From: Limnothrix sp. CACIAM 69d
GTDB lineage: Bacteria; Cyanobacteriota; Cyanobacteriia; CACIAM-69d
Direction of reading: 5' to 3'
NCBI GenBank assembly: GCA_001913845.2
Contig: MKGP02000067.1
Coordinates: forward strand, 34,005 to 98,004
DNA: 64,000 nt
The translations under genes and the position numbers were made by a program. This document shows, one piece after another, positions 26,083 to 38,000 of the stretch. The notes below the pieces were generated by a model, which was given only the letters and a program-made list of their open reading frames with translations, was not told the DNA's origin and did no database searches. Position 1 is the first letter of the stretch, and the number at the start of each line of letters is the position of its first letter.

Positions 26083-29000
26083 TTACGGCTCTATCTTGAC
26101 TGCACGACTCAAAAGGGTTGCCAGTTGGCGATCGGTTTCTTCTAGGGATTGCTCTCCTTGGGCCAGTTCCGCGAGCACCGTGAGCAATTCCCGCTCCAGG
26201 CTGGGGGGTGGCAGGGCCGACGGAACCACCGCTTGCACCGGCTGAACGGCACTGCTGGCCTTCACGGCCTTGACACAGAAGTTGCGGATGATCGCCACTA
26301 ACTGCCCCTGGGGATCCAGCAGGGCCAAGTGAAACCGCCGTAGGGCCTGTTCATCGGCCGCCGTGGCCGAAGCTGAACCGAGGGGACTCGATCGAACCAA
26401 CACCGTTCCGGCGGCGGGCCAAGGGCCAAACCACTGCACCGACTCGACCATGAACGGCAGCCAGAGCTGATGGTGAGCGGTCTGGCGTTGCAGTTCCGCC
26501 TGTACCGTTTGCCAAACCATGTCCAGCCGTTGACCCATGGGGCTGAAAACCGGCGCGGTCAGCGGCGAGATCACCAGTTGGGCCCGCGTGCCGCCCGGGA
26601 GCCACTCAACTTGCTGAACGCCCCGGAAGTTGGCCCCATAGGCCACACCCGTTTGGTCAAAGATTTCGTAAAACGCCTGAATCGATAGCGGTTGCCCCTT
26701 GGCTCCCAACAAATCAGCAAACTCGGCGGGGAGGGCAGGGGGCCGCTCGATCGCCCGGAGGGCCTGACCCGAGGCATAGGCGATTCCTTGGGCATTCTCC
26801 ACGGTGAAGCGAATCCGGTCGGCGCTGGCGGTCAAGGCAACTCGCAGCGTCAGGCCCTGGTCTGGCACTTCGGCCCGGCGCATCCAGGTAACCTCCGCAA
26901 ACCCGCCGACGGTTCCCCAAGTGGCGGCTCCGTTCCCTTGGCGAATGGTCTCGGCCACCAGATCCAGCAAGGCAGATCCCGGCAAGGTGGGGCGGCCGCT
27001 CACCTGGTGCTCTTGGGCGATCGGGTTATGGGAGTCAATGGTGTAGCTCACGCCCCAGGGGCGATCGGGCGCGGGGGCCTGTTCCCCATTCGTGATTGCG
27101 GACGACACCGGGAGCAACTCGGGGGCCAATGGCGGCGCAACCGTTGTGGGGAGCGGAATCCAGCAGCGCCGTCGATCGAACGGCGATCCAGGCAGGGCCA
27201 GGCGCACAGGCGGAACGGGCCGCGGCAGGGCAGTCCAATCCACGGAGCCGCCTTGGATCCAATGCTGGGCAAGGGTGGATAGGGCGGATCGATCCGCGAG
27301 ATCAGCGGCAGCTAGCGGGGGCGGAGCGGGTTGACCGGGCTGCACTTCACCCAGCCACAGGTTGCTCGTCCCATCGCCTTGGGGTTGATCTTGGCCAAAG
27401 TCCGTTAAAACCCGCTGCAATTGGGCGATCGAATCAACCACAACTGCCAATCGATGGGCCGCGGGTCGCCGGCCCACCTGCAAGGTGAAGGCCAGATCGG
27501 CCAGGTTGGCCGTGGGATCGTTCTGGAGGAAGTTCGCAAGGTTCCGGGCCGTGATTCGCAACAGTTGCGGCGTGCGGGCCGACAGAATGATCAGTTCCGG
27601 CTGTGTCGATCGCGGCGACTCTAACCCCGATCGAACATGGGCGGGAGCTTCCTCCACAATCACATGGGCATTGCTCCCACCTGCACCAAAGCTGCTGAGA
27701 CCCGCGCGAAGCGGGGCGGGCCCTGCCCAAGGCGATCGGGTTCGTTGCAACCGGAAAGGACTGTGCTCAAAGTCGATCGCCGGATTGGGCCGATCGGAAT
27801 GCAAACTGGGCACCAATTGGCGATGCTTCAGTTGCAGCAGGATTTTGCACAGCCCCGCAATGCCCGCCGCCGATTCCAGGTGACCAATGTTGGATTTGAT
27901 CGACCCGATCGCGCAATGGCCGGGCTGCACCTGGGGATCCCGTGCAAAGGTCAGTTGCAAGCCGTCCATTTCAATTGGGTCGCCCAGGGAAGTGCCTGTG
28001 CCATGGGCTTCCAGGTAAGACAGATCATGGGCCGCGAGTTGGGCCCGCTCCAACGCCAGGCGCACCACTTGGGCTTGGGCTTGGGGATTGGGAACGGTGT
28101 AGCCGTTGGTTTTGCCCCCGTGATTCATGGCGCTGCCCCGAATCACGGCTTGGATCGGGTCTCGATCGCGCAGGGCCGCCGCCAGGGGCTTCAGAATCAC
28201 CGTGCCCACCCCTTCGCCGGGCACATAGCCATCACCACCGGCCCCAAAACTGCGGCATTTCCCATCGGTGGAGGCAAACCGCAGATGGGCCATTTGCACG
28301 TATTTCACGGGGTGGAGATAGAGATTCACACCTCCAGCGATCGCCAGTTGACATTCCCCCCGCCGCAAGCTTTCACAGGCCAAATGAATCGCGCTGAGGG
28401 ACGCAGAGCAAGCGGTATCCACGGGCATACTGGGCCCTTGCAGGTTCAGGGTATAGGACACCCGATTCGCCACCGACCAAAAGGATGAGTTGGGGAAACT
28501 GGGCACCCCCGCCCGCCAAGCATCCAAGGCCAACAGGTGATAGCTGCCCCAGGTCACCCCGGCAAAAACGCCTGTGGCATGGGGGCGATCGGGATCGTCC
28601 GAATCGAGGGCATCCGGGCGATAGCCGGCATTTTCGAGGGCTAACCAGGCGGATTCGAGGAACAGTCGCTCCTGGGGATCGATCAGCTCAGCATCCTTAG
28701 GGGTGATGCCGAAAAAGAGCGGGTCAAACTGATCCACCTGCTCCAAAAAGCCTCCCCAGCGGGCATAGGTTTTGCCCAGTTGTCCCGGTTGGGGGTCATA
28801 AAACAGGGCGTGATCCCAGCGATCGGGCGGCACATCCGTGATGGACTCGCCCCCTTGGGCCAGCAATGTCCAAAGGTGATCAAGGGTTTCTGCACCGGGA
28901 AAACGGCCATGGCAACCAATGATGGCGATCGGCTCCGGGGTGGCTTCCCGTTCAACGGGAGCGGCCGCCAAGGTCAGCGGGTCGGGGTTGGCACTGGAGG

Positions 29001-32000
29001 CCGCCGGGGCGATCGCGGGTTGGGGCGATCGTGTTTGTAGGTGTTCCGCCAGCGATCGGAGGGTTCTGTGATGAAAGAGCAAGGTTTTGGGCAGGGGGCC
29101 AAACCGCGTTTCAAGCTGCGCCGTTAATCGCCGCACCGCCACGGAATCCAGCCCGTAGATATCAAGCCCCGCTTCCGGATCCAGCCGTTCGGGGGCAATT
29201 TTCAGCTCCCGACCAAACAGGGTTCGTAGTTCCGTTTGCAATTGTTCTTGGGCTGCCACCGTCTCCAAATGGGATCCCAAGCTATGGTTTGGGGCATGAT
29301 TTGGGGTCTGGACTAGCTGAGGGTTGGCTGCAAGACCCGATCGAGCCGTGGATTGCAGTGCTGATGGCGATTCCGGTTGCGATTCCGGTTGCGATTCCAG
29401 ACCCAAAAACCGGCGCAACAACGCCCGATCGCCCCAGGCCGCCACCAACGCCGCTGGGCCCGCCGCCAGCCAGTCCGTCAACAGCGCCAACCCTGCCTCC
29501 GTCGGCATCGGAGCCAACCCCGTGGTTTGCCGCAGGTGGTGCAGGTGCTCAGCGGGAATCTGCATTCCGCCGTCCTGCCACAGGGGCAACCCAATCACCC
29601 AGCGCCGAGGATCCTGAGCCGCAAACTCATTCAAAAATGCATTGGCTGCCGCGTAGTCTCCCTGGCCAGGGTTGCCCAAAACGCTGACCAACGATGAAAA
29701 CAGCAAGAAAAAGTCCAGGGGATCCGTGGCCGTGGCCGCCGCCAACAGCCGAGTTCCCGTCACCTTGGGAGCTAACACCTGCCGGAATGAGGCTTCATCC
29801 TTCAGGGCAATGGCCTGATCGGCCAAAACCCCGGCTCCATGAATCACCCCTTGCAGGGGGCCAAAGCGCTGGCGGGCCCGGCGCAGGGCTTCATCCAGGG
29901 ACTCGGAACCGGTGAGGTCAGCACTCAGGTAAATGGCCTCGCCCCCCAAGGATTGGATCTCTTGGATGAAGCGCACCCGTTCCCGATCGAGCCGATGGCG
30001 ACCCAGCAGGATCAAGTGAGCTTGAAACTCCCGAGCCAAATATCGCGCCAGGAGCTGACCCAGGCCGCCAAAGCCTCCGGTGATCAAATAAACACCCCCC
30101 TTGCGCCAACCGGGCCCGGGCGATCGGCTGTCTGATGGGGCCGAAGGATCAAGGACAATTTCCACCAGCCGGCATTCTTGCCAGTGGCCGTTGCGCAGAG
30201 CCAGTTCCCGCGCCTGGCCAGGATGGGGCAGGGGCAAGGCAACTTCCAGGGGCCAAGCCAAGGCCGGCTCGGTGGGCAGTTGCGCGATCGCCAGGGAGAC
30301 CGCAGCCCAGTGGGGATATTCCGCCACCAGGGTGCGCAAGAAGGCGGCCTGCATAGCGGCGGTGGGGTTAGGGGCGATCGCCACCAGGGTCAAGGGGCGA
30401 TCGTCCGTTAATCTTTGGCTGAAGATCTGGCTGAACCGCAGGAGGCCCAACAGGCTCTCGGTTTCATCACCATTCCCCACATACCAGCCCTGGAGGGGGC
30501 CCGGGGGCAAGGGCTGACTGGGCAATGGATTGGGGATGACGATCGCGGCGGGATACCGCTGCCGCAGGGTTTGGGCCCAAGCCGCCGCCTGCCCCTCGGG
30601 GCAACTCAGCACCAGGGTAATTGGCTCGGAGGGGACGATCGCTCCTTGAACATCAACCGCTCGGCCATTCACATCATTGCGCCAAACCCGTTGGGCCAGG
30701 ACAGCCCCTTCCACGGGCGGTGACTCCGGGCGTTGGGGGCGGCGCATTGGCTCCCCGGCGGACAACCAGTGCCGCTCCGGAGCAAATGGATAACCAGGGA
30801 GGGAAATGATTTCACCCACGGCCGGCCAGAACACCTCGTTTCCGGCCACCCACCGGGGCGCAACGGCCAGCCAATCCCCCTGCTCCAGCAACATTTGCGT
30901 CACGGAACAGTGATCGTGCATCAAAGCAGGAGGAGCCTGAATCCGCTGACTGGGCAGTTGTCCACTAAACGTCCATTGATCGGGTTGACCGGCCAGCCAC
31001 GATCGCAGGGATTGCCGTAACCGTTCGACGGAATCGGCCACAACGGCCAAGCGCGTTCCCAAGGGTTCACGACCCCGTTGCAGGGTGGCCGCAATCGCCC
31101 CCAAGGGTCGATCGGGATGGGCCGCCAAGTCCGCTTCCAGATCCGCCACCAAAACTCGCAATCGATCGGGATTAGCCGCCGACAGGGGAATTAGCACTGG
31201 GGCAACCTGATCCGTCGGGGCTGGGCCCGAGGGCTGGCCTTGGGCATCCGCCACCGATTCCAAGAGCAGATGGGCATTGACTCCCCCTGCGCCAAAAGAA
31301 CTCACGCCCGCCCGCCGCACACCGGCCACGGGAAACCAAGGCGCAAGTTGCCGCTGCACTCGAAAACCCATTTCCGCAAAGGCGATCGCGGGATTGGGAG
31401 GATCCGCATGGAGGGACGGAACCAATTGACCATGCTGCATCTGCAACAGCACCTTGATCAGGCCCGCAATGCCCGCAGCGGATTCTAAGTGGCCAATGTT
31501 GGACTTCACAGAGCCGATCGCGCAGGGGGTGGGTCGGTTGCCCCCCAACACACGACTGAGGGCCGCCATTTCCACCGGATCGCCCAATTCCGTGCCCGTG
31601 CCATGGGCCTCGATGTAGCTGACGGTTTCGGGCGCAAATCCCGATTGATCCAGCGCTTGGGCGATCGCCGCCGACTGGGCCAGCGGGTTGGGCACGGTGT
31701 AGCCATGGGTGCGCCCCCCGTGGGTGACGCTGGAACCCTGAATGATGCCGTAGATTCGATCGCCATCCGCTCGCGCTTGGGCCAACGGCTTCAAAACCAC
31801 TGCCCCGACCCCTTCGCCGGCCCCGTAGCCATCACCCCCGGCTCCAAAGCTGTGGCAACGGCCATCCCGGGAGGCAAACTGCTGTTGGCTCATGGCCACA
31901 AACTTGGAAGGGTGCAAATAAAGATTCACGCCCCCCGCCAAGGCCAAGTCGCATTCCCCGCGCCGGATGGCTTCACAGGCCAAATGCACCGCCACCAGGG

Positions 32001-35000
32001 ACGACGAACAAGCCGTATCGATGGTCAAGCTCGGGCCGTGCCAATTCAGCACATGGGAAACACGATTGGCCACGCCCCAGTGGGAAGGGCCAACGGCAAC
32101 CACTTGCCCTTGGGCCCAAGCTTCTGCGGCCAGCCATTGATAGCTACCCCAAGTCACACCCGCAAAGACCCCGCCCTTGGCCCCTTGGCCTTGGCTGTCC
32201 ATTAACCGAGAGGGGGCGTAGGCCGCATCCTCCAAGGCATGCCAACAGACTTCCAGAAACAGCCGCTCTTGGGGATCCATGACCTCGGCTTCCTTGGGAG
32301 AAATGCCGAAGAACAGGGCATCGAAGCGATCGACCTGATCCAAAAAACCGCCCCAACGGGTGTAGCTGGTGGTGGGGTTGTGGGGATCCGGGTCGTAAAT
32401 GAGGTCATGGTTCCAGCGATCGGACGGCACTTCTTGGATCGCTTCTTGGCCCGCCGCCAACTGTTGCCAAAAATCCTGGATCGTTGACGCGCCGGGATAG
32501 CGCCCCGCCATGCCAATCACAGCAATCTCTAGCGATCGGGGTTCCACCTGGGGGTTTGTTCCGGTGGGCGCGATCGGCTTGGCATGAGTCCCATTGGTTT
32601 CATGGATTCCGTTGGCTTGGGTTCCGTTGGTCTCGGGCAGTCCGTTGGTATGGGTTCCATTGGTCTCCTGCGCCCCATTGGTCTGTATTCCCATGCCTTG
32701 GGTCGCCTGGGGCGGGTTCCGGGGTTCCTGGTTCTTGGGCAGTTCCGATGATTCAGTTAAATCGGGCAACCCAGACTCGGCCACGGATTCGGCAAAGTGT
32801 TCAGGATAGGTCTGCTGCAAAAACAGGGTGAGTTCATGCAGATTCCGCTGCTCAAAGAACAGACTCGGGGGCACTGGGCCAAAAACTTGGCTCAACCGGG
32901 CGTTGAGTTTTTTGATCAGCAGCGAGTCCAGACCAAAGCGATTCCAAGGCTCAAAGCGGGTGAGGCGATCGGGAGGAATGGCCAAGGTTGTGGCGAGCAA
33001 TTGCCGCACTTGAGCCAGGGCTGCAATGTAGGCGGTGTCTTGTTCTGGGGAGGGGCGATCGACTGGCGAATTGGTGGGCGAATTCGCTGGCGGATCGACG
33101 AGTTGAGCAACTGGTTGATGAACCGCTGGATTAATTGGCGGATCGACGGGGCGATCGACAGCCTGATGGGCGGCTGGATTAACCGGCGGATCAACAGGGC
33201 GATCGGGCGATCGATCGCTTGTCCCATCCTCAGCCCCAGGGGCCACCGGCAAGGAACTGGCCTGGGCCAATTGCGGCGAACAGCGCACCGGTAGCCAGGG
33301 ATAGGCTGGCAAATCCAGGGGATAGGCCACCGCCTTGGAATAGAGCCGTTCCCAATCCAGGTCATGGCCCGATCGATAGAGTTCGCCCAAGGACTCCAAT
33401 GCTTCCCAGCGGCCGGCTCCCGTGGCGATCGCGGCTCCTGCCAACAGGCTCGCCGCCGTGCTGGGGGCCGCCAACACTTCAATGTCTGCGCAAGGGGCCG
33501 TCGCCTGGGCCAGAAGATAGGTCTGAAGCGTGGCCGGTTGATCGGCAACCCAAGCCACGCGGTAGCGGAAGTGGCTGCGGCGCGTGGCCAAATTGGCCGC
33601 CAATCGCCGGAGCGACAATTGCGGGTTAGCCGTCAGGAAATCCGCCAAGTCCTGACACCGCCGTTGCAGGGCAGCTTCTGACTTGGCCGAAACCAGAAAC
33701 AACTCCGCGATCGGGGCATGACCAGCCGGATTGAGGCGGGCCGAGTTCACGGCCGGTGGCTCATCCAACACCAGATGGCAATTCGTGCCACTGAAGCCAA
33801 AGGAACTGACCGTGGCCCGGCGTGGGATTCCGGCCGGCGGTTGCCAGGGGAGCAGTTCCCGATTCACATAGAACGGACTGTCCGCCAAGCAAATATCCAG
33901 GTTGGGGGTCTCGAAGTTTAAGGACGGGGGAATTTGCTGGTGCTTAAAGGCCAACAGCACTTTCAGCAAGCCCGCGAGACCGGCGGTATAGACGGTGTGA
34001 CCGATGTTGGTTTTGACGGAGCCAAGGGCACAAAACTCGTTGGCTTCCGTCTTTTCCCGAAAGACGCGCGTGATCGCTTCAAACTCAATGGGATCCCCGA
34101 GGGCTGTGCCCGTGCCATGGGCTTCCACATAGGTAATGGTGGCCGGGTCAATGTCGGCTGCCGCATAGACCCGACGTTGCAGGGCGCTTTGGCTTTGGCT
34201 GTTGGGGGCGGTGATGCCATTGCTCAAGCCATCTTGGTTGACACTAATGCTCCGAATCACCCCATGAATTCGATCGCCCTCGGCCAAAGCATCCCGCAAC
34301 CGTTTCAGCACCACCACGGCAATTCCTTCACCGGGCACAAAGCCATCGGCTCCGGCCGCAAAGGCCCGCAACTGCCCCGAGGGCGACACCATTCCCGCCT
34401 TACCACACAGCAAATGGAATTGGGGGGTGTGCATGATGAAGGTTCCTCCGGCGATCGCGGTTTGACAGCGCCCCGATCGCAGGGACTGACAGGCTAGGTC
34501 GATCGCCACCAGGGACGAGGAGCAGGCCGTATTCACCGTTAAGCAGGGCCCCTGCAAGTTCAGGAAGTAGGCGAGTCGAGCGCCCAAAATGGCCACATTG
34601 TTGCCAATCAACACATGGCCATCGGGGTTCACGCCCCCCTGTTCCAACCAGCGGCCGTAGTCCCCGGCTCCGGCGGCCACAAAGATGCCGCAATCACTGC
34701 CGTTGAGCTGCCGATCGGGAATGCCTGCATCCTCCAAGGCCTGCCAAGCTTCGGTCAAGAACAACCGCTGCTCGGGACTCATGAGTTGCGCTTCCACCCC
34801 GGTGATCCGGAAAAAGAGCGGATCCCAATCGTGAACCCGATCCAAGAAGGCTCCGAATCGGCAATAGTGCCGGTAGTCCGGATCGCCCGTTTGGGTGGCC
34901 AAGGCTTCGGGATCCCAACGATCGGGCGGAACCGGGCCGCAGGATCCGACCCCCCGTTGCAGGTTTTGCCAAAAGTCGTTGAGGGTCGGCGCATCGGGAA

Positions 35001-38000
35001 AACGGCCGCTCATGCCCACGATCGCGATCGGCTCGGGAATAGCGCGATCGGCCCCCTCAATCACCCCTGCCAGGACGGCACTTTCAGCACCTCGGCGCGG
35101 GTTGCGGGTGCTGGGGGCCGGGGGTGTTGGCATCGTAATCACCACCTTGCCGATGCTTTGCCGACTTTCCAGGTAGGCCAGGGCCGATCGCACCTCCGCC
35201 AGCGAAAAGGTGCGATCGACCATGCCTTCGCCGGCCCCTTGGGCCAAGGCCTGGGCCATGTCCTCCAAAGCCAAGGGCACTTCGGGCGATCGGCGCAGGA
35301 ACCACCGCCGCAAGTCCAAGCTCAAAACCGATTGGTTATCCACCAAGGTGGACAGATCCAGGGCGGCCGACGTTTTCCAGGCCGTCATGGCCAATTCCAC
35401 ATAGCGCCCACCGGGAGCCAAACACCGCAAGCCCTTGGGAATCGCATCCCCCGCCAGGGTGTTAATCACCACATCCACCCCGCGCCCTTCGCTCAGGCGC
35501 ATGACTTCCGTCTGAAAGTCCAATTCCCGATAGGCAATGGCGTGATGCACCCCGACTTGGCGCAAATAGTCCAGCTTATGGGCACTGCCGGCGGTGGCAA
35601 ACACTTCCGCCCCGATCGCCAAGGCCATACGCACCGCATGAAGCCCCGTGGCCCCCGCCGCCGTTTGGATCAAAATGCGCTCTCCCGGTTGCAGTCGGGC
35701 CCGCTCAATGGCTTGGTGGGCCGTCAGCCAAGTGACGGGGAAGGCCGCAGCGGTTTCGTGGCTGACGGTGGCGGGTTTGCGCACCGCCAGTACCGCATCG
35801 GCGTTCACAATTTCCGCCAGTCCGCCCAAGGATTCCCCCAGTAGCGCCATCACCTGGTCGCCCACTTGGAAGTTTTGGACATTGGCCCCCAGGGCAATGA
35901 TTTCCCCCGACACCTCAAACCCCGGAGTCATGGGATAGGACGGCATCGTGGGATAGAGACCTTTGATGCAAAGCAGATCGCCAAAGTTGAGGGCGGCGGC
36001 GCGCACGGCAATTTGCACCTGATCCGCCGCCGGAGGGGTGATGGGCTGCGATCGCCACTGCACTTGGGCAACGGAGCCGGGTTGCGTTAACCAAACGGCT
36101 CTGGGGAAGGTCAGGGATGAGAAATCAACGTCGGGAATGGCTGCTGCGGTCGATCGGGCAGTTCGGGGCCGATCGGGGGTGGGGCTGGGAACGCTGACCG
36201 GCGGGCCGTTGTCAGGGCGGGGCGGGGCGATCGGGGAACCAGCGGCCGGGCGAGTCTCTGGATTAGGCTGCGTGAAATTGGACTGACTAGCAACCGGATC
36301 AGCCGTTGGCGCAACAGCCATTGGCAGCAACGCTTGCAAGTGCTGGGCTAAGCTGCGCACCGTGGGATAGTCAAACAGCACGGTGGTGCGCAACTCTAAC
36401 CCAAAGGCTTGATTGACCGATCGAATCAGATCCACAGCGCTGATCGAGTCCAGTCCATAGTCCGCAAACCGCCCCTCCGCTTCAATTTCCTCGGGGGCAA
36501 TTTCCAAACAATCCGCCACCAAGCCCCGCACCTGGGTTTCCAACCCATCCAGGCTGGGGAGAGTGGGGGCCACAGGGGAAACCGAAGCCGTGGGAGCGGC
36601 GAGGGGGTTGGAGATTGCCAAATTCGGTGGCGCAACGGCGGCGGGAATCGACTCCAACGGAGCCTGCAAGTTGGGCAGGGTTTGCAAGTGCTGGGCCAAG
36701 CTGCGGGCCGTGGGATAGTCAAACAGCACGGTGGTGCGCAACTCTAACCCAAAGGCTTGATTGACCGATCGAATCAGATCCACAGCGCTGATCGAGTCCA
36801 AGCCATAGTCCGCAAACCGCCCTTCCGCTTCAATTTCCTCGGGGGCAACTTCCAAACAATCCGCCACCAGACCCCGAATTTGGACTTCCAAAGCGCTGAT
36901 GTTGACAGCGGGTTGGGTGACGGGATTGGCGGTGGATGGTGCGATCGGGGAACTCAAGGCGCTAGCAATCTCCGGGCGATCGGGAGCTGGGGGTGCTGCC
37001 ATGGTGACAGGAGGTGAGGTTGGAAGAGCTGACGGGGACTTCTCAGCACTGAGCAAGGCTTGGCCATAAACCGGGTTGGCGGGGAGTTGACTGATTTCCA
37101 CCGCCCCGAAACCGGTGGCCGTCAGATACAGTTGCCATCGATCGGCCGTCAGCAGCGGAGACCCGGCAATCCGTTCGGTTTCATCCACAAACAACCACCA
37201 ACCGGGCATCAGGCCAAAGGTGGCAGTCAACAGGGGCGAGCTTTGGGTCAGCTCATTCAGAAGCAACAAGCCCCCGGGCCGTAGTAATTGCCCCAACTGG
37301 GTGAGGGAATGGTGAATGTTGCGGGTGGCGTGAATCACGTTGGTAGCGGCCACCACATCGAAGGCGTTCAGCAAATCCGGGTCGATCGGCTGCTCAAGAT
37401 CAAGGGTGTGAAACTGCAGCGGGGGATAGGTGGGTCCCAGGCGTTTGGCTGCACTCCGCACTAGGGTGGGGGAAATGTCGGTGAACCAGTAATCCAGGCG
37501 ATCGGTCTGGCCCTGAAGCTGCCGCAAAATGGCTGTGGTTGAAGCGCCTGTTCCCGCGCCCACTTCCAAAACGCGTAAGGGGCCATCCTGCTGCTGCATT
37601 CGCTGCTGAATGCGGGTGGCCATCTGGTAACTGAAGTGATCAGCCGGCGGATTGCCTTGATAGACCGCTTCCACTAGGGCTGAGGATCCACCGGGAAAGA
37701 GCACCTCTGGCGCGATCGCCTCGCCTCGCAGCACCGATTCATAGTGCTGAAGACAGCGATCGAGCAGGGCCAACCAAGGGCCAACCCCCGGAGCCTGTTG
37801 GGCCTGCTGACGTAACCGATAGCTTTGAGCCGCTGGATCTTGCGCTTCCCAGGCCGTGGGCGGCAGGGTTCCCAGATGCTCATAAAGACGCTGGAAGGAA
37901 GGGATCACCGCCTGAGCAGGTAAGCGGGTTGCAATTTGCCTCAGCCCCGCAATCGCCAACTGATCCAGCGCCGCAAACCCTTGCAAAAAGGCCTCAATGG

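Noticed and set aside
36320..36900. Tandem ACPs as a beta-branching signal
   Set aside because: They lack the Trp after the phosphopantetheine Ser that marks beta-branching carriers, and no HMG-CoA synthase, decarboxylase or free ACP is in the window.
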